From CAZSLZ01 sp964607865 (lineage in GTDB: Bacteria > Vulcanimicrobiota > JAJTBE01 > CAZSLZ01), in assembly GCA_964607865.1 (NCBI GenBank), contig CAZSLZ010000107.1, positions 1 to 12,478 on the forward strand: 12,478 nt of DNA. The letters are read 5' to 3'. The notes under the pieces are model-generated. The model made no database searches and was not told where the DNA came from. It saw nothing but the letters and a program-made list of their open reading frames with translations. Positions 1 through 7,254 of this stretch are shown in pieces. The position numbers were made by a program, and so were the translations under genes. The number at the start of each line of letters is the position of its first letter. The stretch's first letter is position 1.

Positions 1-740
1 GGGGTTATTCCAATTATATTCAAAGTGTTTACGAACCCACAACCATGATAATCATGAAAATCGATCCCGAAAATAAGGGGTTGATTTCCCTGGATTTCCC
101 CCTGAGTTTTGCTTTTATAGATCGCTGTCTTGGTGGAAAGGGGGAACCCCTGGAGGACATCCGCTATTTTACCGAGATTGAAACCGCAGTTCTGGAAAGA
201 ATTAACCAGAGATTAATTGAAAGTTACCAGGAAGCCTGGAGTGAAATAAAGGAATTCAAGCCCCAGTATATGGAAATGCAGTTCAACCCCCAGACTGTGC
301 ATATTGTAAAACCCAGCGATATGATGGTTTGCGCTAATTTTGAAGTTCGCCTGTTTCAGGCCCAGGGGCCGTTGCAAATTGTGATGCCCTTTGAGTTTTT
401 AAAGAATATTTTACCCAAGGCAAATTTTGAAGAATTTATGCTTACCAGAACTTCCCAGGCTCAAGCCAGCCCGTCGGTAGCCCCTTTGTTTGCAAAAAAT
501 TTAGAAAGAGCTAAAGTGCCAGTGGTGGTAGAACTGGGAAATACCGAACTTCTCTTCGGAGAATTGGCGGTACTGGAAGTGGGTGACTGCATAAAGCTGG
601 ACCAGGAAATAGCCAGGATGTTAAAAATAAAAATTAACGACCGGGTTAAATTTCTGGGAAGGCCCGGGGTCAAAGACAACAAAATAGCTGTCCAGGTCAC
701 CAGGGTTTTACAAGAAGGAGATGAAGAGTTTGAGGAATAA
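1..740 (+). CDS. fliM: Flagellar motor switch protein FliM, 5'-truncated by window edge
   Basis: FliM is the middle ring protein of the cytoplasmic C-ring. It binds CheY-P and FliG and sets the direction of rotation. The reading frame is open from base 3, with no stop before the first ATG at 45. The residues encoded before that ATG (YSNYIQSVYEPTT) fit the FliM core, as does the following DFPLSFAFIDRCLGGKGEP stretch. The true start, with the CheY-binding N-terminus, therefore lies upstream, and neither ATG 45 nor ATG 54 is the start. The visible part covers the end of the CheC-like middle domain (FTEIETAVLERI, then NPQTVHIVKPSD) and a C-terminal SpoA domain from about base 507 (RAKVPVVVELGNTELLFGEL). 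The last codons overlap fliN. A stand-alone FliM followed by FliN argues against an injectisome SctQ. Family assignment is secure. Confidence 0.93.
   Translation, partial: GYSNYIQSVYEPTTMIIMKIDPENKGLISLDFPLSFAFIDRCLGGKGEPLEDIRYFTEIETAVLERINQRLIESYQEAWSEIKEFKPQYMEMQFNPQTVHIVKPSDMMVCANFEVRLFQAQGPLQIVMPFEFLKNILPKANFEEFMLTRTSQAQASPSVAPLFAKNLERAKVPVVVELGNTELLFGELAVLEVGDCIKLDQEIARMLKIKINDRVKFLGRPGVKDNKIAVQVTRVLQEGDEEFEE
715..720 (+). promoter_or_regulatory. Ribosome binding site that sets the fliN start
   Basis: AAGGAG lies directly against the ATG at 721, leaving no spacer, but stands 9 bases before the in-frame TTG at 730. This favours TTG 730 as the fliN start. The site lies inside the fliM coding sequence, which suggests translational coupling. 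Confidence 0.6.
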
Positions 741-1062
741 CAAAGATTACGAGGCAGGCGGGCCAGTAGTACGGGGAGTGCAATTCAGCCCCATAGAACC
801 AGAAGAGGGTGATATTTCGGTTTCGCCCAGCAGTATTGAGCTTTTACAGGATGTACCCTTGGCGGTAACCGCAGAACTGGGGCGATCAAAAATGCTGGTT
901 AAAGACATATTAAGACTGGGAGTCGGTTCGGTTATAGAGCTGGACAAGGAAACAGGTGAACCCCTGGATTTGATGGTTAACAATAAGTTAATTGCCAGGG
1001 GCGAAGTTGTGGAAATAGACGGGAATTTTGGTATCCGGGTAACTGAGATACCGGGAAAATAA
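730..1062 (+). CDS. fliN: Flagellar motor switch protein FliN
   Basis: FliN forms the bottom of the C-ring with FliM and docks the export ATPase regulator FliH. From TTG 730 the protein has 110 residues, and 113 if the ATG at 721 is used. The TTG is preferred because AAGGAG at 715-720 touches the ATG. An N-terminal linker contains VQFSPIE, typical of the region before the FliN domain. The C-terminal SpoA domain follows (DVPLAVTAELGRSKMLVKDI, then LGVGSVIELDKETGEPLDL and the IARGEVV..DGNFGIRVTEI end). It is a short FliN without the CheC-type phosphatase domain of FliY, the form found in Bacillus. It overlaps the end of fliM by 11 bases. Confident on family, moderate on start. Confidence 0.93.
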   Translation: MRNNKDYEAGGPVVRGVQFSPIEPEEGDISVSPSSIELLQDVPLAVTAELGRSKMLVKDILRLGVGSVIELDKETGEPLDLMVNNKLIARGEVVEIDGNFGIRVTEIPGK

Positions 1063-1135
1063 AGAAGGAATAAGGGAATAAAGGTCTTAAAAATTATAAC
1101 AAATGTAACGAGTAAGAGCATGGTGGTGTAGTTTA

Positions 1136-1894
1136 TTGGAAACCGACAAGATAAGGATATTAAAAAACCGGATATTAACAGTTTTTCTTGTTCTGATGTT
1201 GGTTTTCTGGTTGACTTCAATCATAAGGGCTGAAGAAGCAAGCCGAAGCGTGGCAGAATTGAAGGGCGAAAAAACTGCCAGCCCGGCACCGGCAGAAAAA
1301 GTTGACTCCCTGCAAACCCCGGCTCCGAATGTGGAGAAAACTGAAAAAACTCCTGAGGTTAAGACAACCCCTGAACCTAAACTGAGCCCTTCTGCCGGGG
1401 AAGACGAAAAACTGGACCTTCTGGCGCCAGTGGATGAAAATACCCCTGCGGGCTGGGATGAAGAAAAATCTTTCGATGATGAATGGAAACTGGACCCTGA
1501 ACGGGGGAAGCCCAAAATCAATGTGGGTTTGACGATTTTTTATCTGGTAATGGTTTCTCTTATTGCATACGGAGCCCTTAAACTGTATTCCATGTATGTG
1601 GGCAGCGATCAGAACGTGGGCGGTTTCGGCAAAAAAATGCTAAAAATAAGAGAACGCCAGATGATTGCCCCCAACAAGCAGATATGCCTGGTGGAAATTC
1701 CCGGAAAAATCGTCTTGATTGGTGTAAGCGAGAACGATATGAAAATTTTAACCGAGATTGACCCCGAACAGATTAAAGATATGAGTTTACCCACCGATTC
1801 AGGCCCGGCTCCCGAATCACCAGCTTCATATTTTACCAACATTTTATTGGGAAAAAGACAACAGGAAAAAACCGACAATCAGGAAAAAAGCTAA
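1136..1894 (+). CDS. fliO: Flagellar biosynthesis protein FliO (FliZ-like)
   Basis: FliO is a membrane protein that helps assemble and stabilise the FliP ring of the export gate. The 252-residue product begins with a basic segment and a hydrophobic stretch (about residues 11-30) that looks like a signal peptide. An 85-95-residue proline-, glutamate- and lysine-rich region follows, predicted to lie outside the membrane. A single transmembrane segment comes next (about 131-152, VGLTIFYLVMVSLIAYGALK). The cytosolic domain carries the FliO pattern of RERQMIAPNKQICLVEIPGK then VLIGVSENDMKILTEID. This layout matches the long, signal-peptide-bearing FliO/FliZ type rather than the short enterobacterial FliO. 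The start is TTG, with GGTGGTG at 1122-1128 seven bases upstream. A start at ATG 1196 would lose the signal peptide. Position between fliN and fliP supports the call. Confidence 0.85.
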   Translation: METDKIRILKNRILTVFLVLMLVFWLTSIIRAEEASRSVAELKGEKTASPAPAEKVDSLQTPAPNVEKTEKTPEVKTTPEPKLSPSAGEDEKLDLLAPVDENTPAGWDEEKSFDDEWKLDPERGKPKINVGLTIFYLVMVSLIAYGALKLYSMYVGSDQNVGGFGKKMLKIRERQMIAPNKQICLVEIPGKIVLIGVSENDMKILTEIDPEQIKDMSLPTDSGPAPESPASYFTNILLGKRQQEKTDNQEKS

Positions 1895-1910
1895 AGGGTG
1901 GTAGCAGTCA

Positions 1911-2720
1911 ATGATCAACGGAATAATCCTTAATAATAAAAGAAAAATATCCATTTTTCTTCTTACCTTTCTGCTGGTGGGGCTATTCCTTGCTTTAACT
2001 GCTTCTGAAAGTTCTGCCCAGAGCTTCCCCGAGATAAACCTTCCCGATATTCAGCTTGGAACCAAGGACCTGGAGGGCGGCGACGAATTAGCAGTTGTTT
2101 TTCAACTTATGTTCGGGCTGACAATCCTTTCACTGGCGCCCTACATCCTGATAATGGCCACAGCTTTCATCCGGGTTACCATAGTCCTGTCTTTTATTAA
2201 AACCGCCCTGGGTACCCAGCAGGTGCCTCCCACCCAGGTGCTTATGGCGCTTGCCCTGTTTATCACTTTTTATATTATGGCGCCGGTGGGTGAGGAAATT
2301 CATAAAACCGCCCTGCAACCCATGATGAAAAATGAGATAAAGATGGGGGAATTTTCCAAACGGGCCATGGTTCCCATTAAGAATTTCCTTTTAAGCCAGA
2401 CCAGAGATAAAGACTTGTTATTATTTATTAACCTGGCCAAAAAAAGCCCCACCGAATACGAGAACAGAAAACAGTTACCAATTCATATAATTTTACCGGC
2501 CTATGTTTTAAGCGAAATTAAGACTGCTTTTGAGATTGGTTTTGTTATTTATTTACCGTTCCTTGTTATTGATATGGTAGTAGCTTCAGTACTCATGTCC
2601 ATGGGTATGTTCATGCTCTCTCCCATGCAAATTTCCATGCCCTTTAAACTGCTTCTGTTTGTTATGATCGATGGCTGGAACCTGATTGTGGAAAACCTGG
2701 TAAAAAGTTTTAAAATGTAA
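1911..2720 (+). CDS. fliP: Flagellar export gate protein FliP
   Basis: FliP forms the core pentamer of the FliP5Q4R1 export gate in the inner membrane, through which rod, hook and filament subunits pass. The protein has 269 residues. An N-terminal signal peptide ends near SSA-Q (about residue 36), as in other cleaved FliP proteins. The family signatures are present: PYILIMATAFIRVTIVLSF from about residue 80, followed by GTQQVPPTQVL, and FEIGFVIYLPFLVIDMVVAS from about residue 206. The C-terminus ends in a hydrophobic segment with SPMQISMPFKLLLFV. The ATG is preceded by AGGGTGGT (1895-1902) eight bases away, immediately after the fliO stop. Length and motifs are normal for FliP. Confidence 0.97.
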   Translation: MINGIILNNKRKISIFLLTFLLVGLFLALTASESSAQSFPEINLPDIQLGTKDLEGGDELAVVFQLMFGLTILSLAPYILIMATAFIRVTIVLSFIKTALGTQQVPPTQVLMALALFITFYIMAPVGEEIHKTALQPMMKNEIKMGEFSKRAMVPIKNFLLSQTRDKDLLLFINLAKKSPTEYENRKQLPIHIILPAYVLSEIKTAFEIGFVIYLPFLVIDMVVASVLMSMGMFMLSPMQISMPFKLLLFVMIDGWNLIVENLVKSFKM

Positions 2721-2742
2721 GAAAATTGCGGGGTGAAAATCT

Positions 2743-3018
2743 TTGGATGATGCATATATTTTAAGGGTAACCGGACAATGCCTGTACCTGATTTTAATAT
2801 TATCAATGCCTATGTTAATGTCGGCATTGACTGTAGGTTTGTGTATCAGTATTCTTCAGGCCACCACCCAGGTGCAGGAACAGACCCTGTCTTTCGTCCC
2901 CAAAATTGTAGCCACATTCATGGCTTTGATTATCACTGGAAACTGGATCGCTCACATGGTGGCCCAATATGCTATTCAAATATTGAATTCAATTCCCGAT
3001 CTTGGGCCGGGTGGTTAA
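2743..3018 (+). CDS. fliQ: Flagellar export gate protein FliQ
   Basis: FliQ subunits wrap around the FliP/FliR core of the export gate. The protein has 91 residues, the usual size, with two hydrophobic hairpin segments (about residues 14-38 and 55-78). These flank the conserved loop ILQATTQVQEQTLSFVPKI, the characteristic FliQ/SctS motif. The start is TTG, with a GGGGTGA-like ribosome binding site at 2730-2736 six bases upstream. There is no nearby ATG in frame that would keep the first membrane segment intact. It lies 22 bases after fliP and 3 bases before fliR. Confidence 0.96.
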   Translation: MDDAYILRVTGQCLYLILILSMPMLMSALTVGLCISILQATTQVQEQTLSFVPKIVATFMALIITGNWIAHMVAQYAIQILNSIPDLGPGG

Positions 3019-3021
3019 ATA

Positions 3022-3822
3022 ATGAGTTGGGAAGGCCTTACAGAACTGGGTGAAGATCAATTATTCATGTATTTCCTTACCATGGGGCTTTGCATGGCAA
3101 GGATAATGGCTTTTTTTGTACAGGCTCCCATTTGGGGTTCCAAACACATTAACACCAAAATAAAAGTGGGCTTTATGCTGGCGCTGACCATAATTGTCTG
3201 GCCCAATATTCCCATTCCCCACGAGGTTCCCGGAGGATTTGTTACATTTATGTTACTACTTTGTGTCCAAATTACCGTGGGCCTGGTAATTGGTTTTATT
3301 TCTTTTATTCCTATGGCCATGGCCCAATTTGGCGGAGAACTTGCCGATATTCAAATGGGTTTGTCCTCGGCGGCTACCCAGGATCCTTCCTCCAAGGGAA
3401 CCGTCAACTTGATCCGTCGTCTTCACTTCTATTTTGCAATGTTGGTTTTTATGATGCTGAACGGGCATCATGTACTTATCAAGGCGCTGGTAAAGTCATT
3501 TGATGTGGTTCCCTTGACTGGAGCCCAATTTTCCGGTAAACTGGTATTAGAACTTATTACAATGACAGGACAGCTGATCGAGGTGGGCGTTCAGATAGGA
3601 CTCCCGGTGTTGGGGGCCCTGTTTATGGTACAAATTGCCCTGGGAATTATGGCCAGGGTGGCGCCCCAGATGAATGTATTCATGTTGTCTTTCCCGATTA
3701 ATATTATGACTGGCTTAACAATGTTAACCGCTGCAATGCCCATATTTTTAAGGAAGTTGGGCCCACTGTTCGAGGAGAATATACAAATGGTGGTAAATGC
3801 CATCAATTATATGCAGCCTTGA
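3022..3822 (+). CDS. fliR: Flagellar export gate protein FliR
   Basis: FliR contributes one copy to the export gate and completes the FliP helical assembly. The product has 266 residues, the usual length, and is strongly hydrophobic with about six membrane-associated segments. Recognisable FliR features are the N-terminal RIMAFFVQAPIWGSKHI, the motif GGELADIQMGLSSAATQDPS (from about residue 104), NGHHVLIKALVKSF (from about 147), and the C-terminal ALGIMARVAPQMNVFMLSFP. It is a separate gene, not the FliR-FlhB fusion seen in some clostridia. The ATG lies three bases after the fliQ stop, with GGGTGG at 3009-3014 inside the end of fliQ. Confidence 0.97.
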   Translation: MSWEGLTELGEDQLFMYFLTMGLCMARIMAFFVQAPIWGSKHINTKIKVGFMLALTIIVWPNIPIPHEVPGGFVTFMLLLCVQITVGLVIGFISFIPMAMAQFGGELADIQMGLSSAATQDPSSKGTVNLIRRLHFYFAMLVFMMLNGHHVLIKALVKSFDVVPLTGAQFSGKLVLELITMTGQLIEVGVQIGLPVLGALFMVQIALGIMARVAPQMNVFMLSFPINIMTGLTMLTAAMPIFLRKLGPLFEENIQMVVNAINYMQP

Positions 3823-3827
3823 CTTGA

Positions 3828-3853
3828 GACGCGAAAACTGACCTTTTTGCGTC
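3828..3853 (+). other. Intra-operon hairpin between fliR and flhB
   Basis: GACGCGAAAA (3828-3837) can pair with TTTTTGCGTC (3844-3853), a ten-pair stem with one G-T wobble and the six-base loop CTGACC. No T-tract follows; the sequence runs straight into GC-rich bases and the flhB ribosome binding site. It is therefore not a classical terminator. It could be an attenuating or mRNA-stability element, but its function is unproven. Confidence 0.45.
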
Positions 3854-3860
3854 CGCCCCG

Positions 3861-3869
3861 GGGAGGTGA
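3861..3869 (+). promoter_or_regulatory. Ribosome binding site that sets the flhB start
   Basis: GGGAGGTGA is a near-perfect Shine-Dalgarno sequence. The in-frame GTG at 3866 lies within it and cannot be its start codon. The in-frame TTG at 3875 is five bases downstream and gives a protein beginning MSEDKSEKTEEPT, like typical FlhB. Confidence 0.75.
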
Positions 3870-3874
3870 GGTCT

Positions 3875-4993
3875 TTGTCCGAAGATAAATCGGAAAAAAC
3901 GGAAGAACCGACTGAGCATAAGTTGCAGGAGTCGAGAAAAAAAGGGCAGGTCTTTAAAAGTCAGGATATTATCCAGACCCTGTTGTTATTGACCACAGCC
4001 TCTTTGCTTTATACCTTGAGAGGTTGGCTTTGCGATAACGTCACAGCTTTTGCCAAATGGTCCTGGAATCTTATCACACCTGACATTGACGTTGCCGGCA
4101 GAAATATGTTCGATGATGGCATGGTGGTAGTGGTTACATATTTCAAAATTCTGGCACCTCTCTTTGCGGCAGCCTTCATTGTAGCTATTATTGCCAATCT
4201 TGCCCAGATTAAATTCGTCTTTACCTTCGAAACCATGAAACCCAAACTTTCCAAACTTAACCCCATTCAGGGTTTCAAAAAAATCTTCTCCATGAAATCC
4301 TTTGTAGAATTATTAAAACAGCTGGCGAAACTGGGCATTGTTACATATACTGTAATTAAGGTTATCAAGGGGGAATTACTCAGTTTACGGAACGCTTCGC
4401 TCTGGGAAATAACCCAGACACTCAGCCTTGTAAGAAAAATGTCGGTAAGGGTGGTTTCCTGGGTTATTGCTGCAATGATGGTTATTTCAATTCTTGATTT
4501 TATTTTCCAGAAAAAGCAATTTATGAAAGATATGAAAATGTCTATGAAAGAGTTGAAAGACGAATACAAGGAAACCGAGGGTAACCCTCAGGTGAAGGGT
4601 AAAATAAAACAGTTGATGAGGCAGGGCGCCCAGAATCGTATGATGGAAGAAGTTCCCAACTCATCGGCGGTGGTTACCAACCCTACCCACCTTGCTGTGG
4701 CTATTCGCTATATACCCGGAAAAGATAAAGCTCCCACTGTGGTGGCAAAGGGTAAAAAGCTGGTGGCGGTTCAGATTAAGATTATGGCCGAGGATAATGA
4801 TATTCCCATCATAGAAAATGTGGAATTGGCCCGGGCATTGTTCTCCGCCTGCGAAGTGGGCTCCATGATACCCGTGGAATTATATAAAGCCACTGCCGAA
4901 GTTCTTGCATATGTTTTCCGGTTAAAGAAAAAACGGGAATTAATGAAAAAGAGAAGATTTATGGCAGGAAGATCCGGTTCCTATGCTCAATAA
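3875..4993 (+). CDS. flhB: Flagellar export switch protein FlhB
   Basis: FlhB controls substrate-specificity switching of the flagellar export gate from rod/hook to filament substrates. It does so by autocleavage of its cytoplasmic domain. From TTG 3875 the protein has 372 residues, close to the family norm. The N-terminus has the classic EKTEEPTEHKLQESRKKGQV motif, followed by four membrane segments (about 32-50, 82-107, 140-160 and 185-208) and a soluble C-terminal domain. The autocleavage motif NPTH is encoded at 4679-4690, with its Asn at residue 269, in the context SSAVVTNPTHLAVAIRY. It is intact, so the switch should be functional. An upstream GTG at 3866 is rejected because it lies inside the ribosome binding site. 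Confidence 0.96.
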   Translation: MSEDKSEKTEEPTEHKLQESRKKGQVFKSQDIIQTLLLLTTASLLYTLRGWLCDNVTAFAKWSWNLITPDIDVAGRNMFDDGMVVVVTYFKILAPLFAAAFIVAIIANLAQIKFVFTFETMKPKLSKLNPIQGFKKIFSMKSFVELLKQLAKLGIVTYTVIKVIKGELLSLRNASLWEITQTLSLVRKMSVRVVSWVIAAMMVISILDFIFQKKQFMKDMKMSMKELKDEYKETEGNPQVKGKIKQLMRQGAQNRMMEEVPNSSAVVTNPTHLAVAIRYIPGKDKAPTVVAKGKKLVAVQIKIMAEDNDIPIIENVELARALFSACEVGSMIPVELYKATAEVLAYVFRLKKKRELMKKRRFMAGRSGSYAQ

Positions 4994-5030
4994 GAATTAC
5001 TCAACGGTCACATACGGAGGTATCTAGGAT

Positions 5031-7151
5031 ATGGGTTTAGGCGACCAGGCAGCTGGCGGCAATCCGTTTGAAAAATTTTTCAAAATCAGCGAGATTGGTA
5101 TTGCGATAGGTATCATTTTCATCGTGATGATGCTGATTATTCCCCTGCCTTCCGCTATACTCGACGTTCTCATTACTCTTAACCTGGCCTCAGCTATTGT
5201 GATTCTGCTTATTTCCATCTATATCAGCAATCCCCTTGAATTTGCCGTATTTCCCACCATGATGCTTGTAACCACCCTGTTTCGATTGGGAATCAACGTA
5301 TCCACCACCCGTATGATCCTGCTTCACGGCCATGAAAAAAACCTGGCAGGTGAACCCATCGGGGCAGGAGAGGTTATTCCCGCTTTTGGTGAAGTGGTTG
5401 TGGGTGGAAACATGGTTGTGGGCCTTGTGGTCTTTATTATTCTTATTGTTATTCAAATTCTGGTTATCACTGCAGGCGCCGAGCGTATCGCCCAGGTGGC
5501 GGCCCGTTTTACCCTGGACGCTATGCCCGGTAAACAGATGGCTATCGACGCTGACCTTCACTCAGGCCTTCTTGATGCCGAAGGCGCAAAATTAAGACGC
5601 AGGCAGATCGAAAGAGAAGCCGACTTCTATGGAGCTATGGACGGTGCCGGTAAATTCGTTAAGGGGGACTCCATTGCCTCCATTGTAATTATGATCATCA
5701 ACCTTCTGGCGGGAATTTTAATCGGGGTATTAATGCAGGGGATGAAAGCCGGCGATGCATTGAATACCTATGCAATTCTGTCCATAGGTGACGGCCTTTC
5801 CTCCACGCTTCCTGCATTTCTTATTTCAACTGCAATGGGTATGGTGGTATCACGGGCAGCTTCTGAAGCGGACCTGGGTAAGGACGTGGTACAACAAATT
5901 ACCGCCCAGCCCGGCGCTCTCAAGTTGGCCGCCGGCTTTATGATGGTTCTTACACTGTTAAGCCCGGTGGTAAAATTACCCTGGATACCCTTTGTGGTTA
6001 TGGCTGCCGCTTTCTGGGGGCTGGCATCCACCATCGAAAAATCCAAGGTTCAGGTTCAGGTTGAACAGGAAGAGGTCCAGGAAGAAACCAAGAAACAGGA
6101 AAAGAAAAAGCCCGAAAGTGTTGTTCAACTTATGCAGGTGGATATTATCTCTCTGGAGGTTGGCCGTGGCCTGCTTTCACTGGTGGACCCAAACCAGGGC
6201 GCTAAGTTACTGGAAAGGGTAACCTCTATCCGTCGGCATATAGCCATGGAAATGGGTATAGTGGTGCCAGGTGTGCGGTTTAAAGATAACCTGCAGTTAA
6301 AACCCAATGCCTATGTAATTAAAATCAAGGAAATTGAAATGGCCACCGGTGAAGTTATGGTGAACCAGTTTCTGGCTATCGGCCCCGAGGATAAATTGCG
6401 TAACCTGCGGGGGACCAAGACAGTGGACCCCACCTATGGCCTGCCCGGCGTATGGATTTCCCCTGAGCAACGGGGCGATGCTGAACGACTGGGCTGTATG
6501 ATTTTTGACCCGGTAAGTGTTATTGCAACCCAGCTTACCGAGGTTATCCGCTCTAATTCCGCCGACCTTCTGGGCAGGCAGGAAGTACAGGCGTTGGTCG
6601 ATACCATTAAGAAAACCCACCCTGCAGTGGTTAAGGAACTTATTCCCGATACCATGAACCTGGGTGAAATTCAAAAAATTCTACAGAACCTGGTAAGGGA
6701 GAGGGTTTCCATCCGTGACCTGGTAACCATTCTGGAAACTGTGGCTGACAATGTCAGCGTTACCAAGGATATTGAAATACTTACCGAATGCGTCAGGGTA
6801 TCGTTATCCAGGCTTATATGCCGGGATTATATGAACAATGAGGGTATTATCAATGTCATTACCCTTGACCCCCAGGTGGAGCAACTCATAGCCGGTTCTA
6901 TACAAAGATCCGAAGTGGGCTCTTTTCTGGCATTGGACCCCAATCTGGGCCAGGAAATACTCACCAGGCTTGGCGATGAAATCAATAAACTGCAGGAGCA
7001 GGGGCTTCAACCCATTTGTCTGGTAGCCCCCCAGATCAGGCCGGCTTTTAAAAAATTATCTGAAAGGTCTTTCCCCAGCCTGGTGGTTCTGTCCTGGAAT
7101 GAAATCGCCCCCAAAGTTAACGTAAATTCGGTAGGTATGGTTTCTCTGTAA
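5031..7151 (+). CDS. flhA: Flagellar export gate protein FlhA
   Basis: FlhA forms the nonameric cytoplasmic ring and proton-coupled channel of the export apparatus and docks chaperone-substrate complexes. The 706-residue protein has about eight transmembrane helices in its first 330 residues. The FHIPEP-family cytoplasmic loop is intact, with RFTLDAMPGKQMAIDADL at about residues 159-176 and EADFYGAMDGAGKFVKGD about 20 residues further on. A charged linker rich in Gln, Glu and Lys (about 345-370) leads to the soluble C-terminal domain. That domain includes GVWISPEQRGDAERLGC and the NPSVSVLSWNE-like ending (FPSLVVLSWNEIAP). ATG 5031 follows GGAGG (5016-5020) by ten bases. It is the last recognisable flagellar gene in the window. 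Confidence 0.97.
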   Translation: MGLGDQAAGGNPFEKFFKISEIGIAIGIIFIVMMLIIPLPSAILDVLITLNLASAIVILLISIYISNPLEFAVFPTMMLVTTLFRLGINVSTTRMILLHGHEKNLAGEPIGAGEVIPAFGEVVVGGNMVVGLVVFIILIVIQILVITAGAERIAQVAARFTLDAMPGKQMAIDADLHSGLLDAEGAKLRRRQIEREADFYGAMDGAGKFVKGDSIASIVIMIINLLAGILIGVLMQGMKAGDALNTYAILSIGDGLSSTLPAFLISTAMGMVVSRAASEADLGKDVVQQITAQPGALKLAAGFMMVLTLLSPVVKLPWIPFVVMAAAFWGLASTIEKSKVQVQVEQEEVQEETKKQEKKKPESVVQLMQVDIISLEVGRGLLSLVDPNQGAKLLERVTSIRRHIAMEMGIVVPGVRFKDNLQLKPNAYVIKIKEIEMATGEVMVNQFLAIGPEDKLRNLRGTKTVDPTYGLPGVWISPEQRGDAERLGCMIFDPVSVIATQLTEVIRSNSADLLGRQEVQALVDTIKKTHPAVVKELIPDTMNLGEIQKILQNLVRERVSIRDLVTILETVADNVSVTKDIEILTECVRVSLSRLICRDYMNNEGIINVITLDPQVEQLIAGSIQRSEVGSFLALDPNLGQEILTRLGDEINKLQEQGLQPICLVAPQIRPAFKKLSERSFPSLVVLSWNEIAPKVNVNSVGMVSL

Positions 7152-7182
7152 TTCTGTTTCCAATACCTTCAGCGGGTTATTT

Positions 7183-7194
7183 TTGTGGCCACAA
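7183..7194. promoter_or_regulatory. 12-bp perfect palindrome in the flhA-lipoprotein gap
   Basis: TTGTGGCCACAA is a perfect 12-base palindrome with no loop, so it is poorly suited to be an RNA terminator. It lies in the 103-base gap upstream of the lipoprotein gene and a TATAAT sequence. It could be a regulator binding site or chance. Low confidence. Confidence 0.25.
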
Positions 7195-7229
7195 GGAATT
7201 TTCTCATCAGTAAAAGAATTATTCTTTCT

Positions 7230-7235
7230 TATAAT
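7230..7235 (+). promoter_or_regulatory. Candidate -10 element for the lipoprotein gene
   Basis: A perfect TATAAT stands 19 bases before the TTG start at 7255. No good -35 hexamer is visible 16-18 bases upstream (the region reads TTCTCATCAGTA). The gene may have its own promoter or may be read from the flagellar operon, since no clear terminator separates it from flhA. Confidence 0.3.
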
Positions 7236-7254
7236 CAATTATTCGGGGGTACTT

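Noticed and set aside
3261..3503. Alternative-frame ORF within fliR, and similar frames on both strands
   Set aside because: These overlap strongly conserved export-gate genes, lack ribosome binding sites and have no recognisable protein features.
4150..4172. Sigma-54-like site CTGGCACCTCTCTTTGCGG
   Set aside because: The GG and GC elements are spaced one base too far apart, and the site is in the middle of flhB coding sequence.
1..7151. Non-flagellar type III secretion system (injectisome)
   Set aside because: FliM and FliN are separate with a full FliM middle domain, a FliO is present, and the order fliMNOPQR-flhB-flhA is flagellar. No needle, translocon or secretin gene is seen.
7183..7254. 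Longer N-terminus for the lipoprotein from GTG 7183
   Set aside because: It would place 24 extra residues before a textbook lipoprotein signal peptide. TTG 7255 has a ribosome binding site directly upstream.
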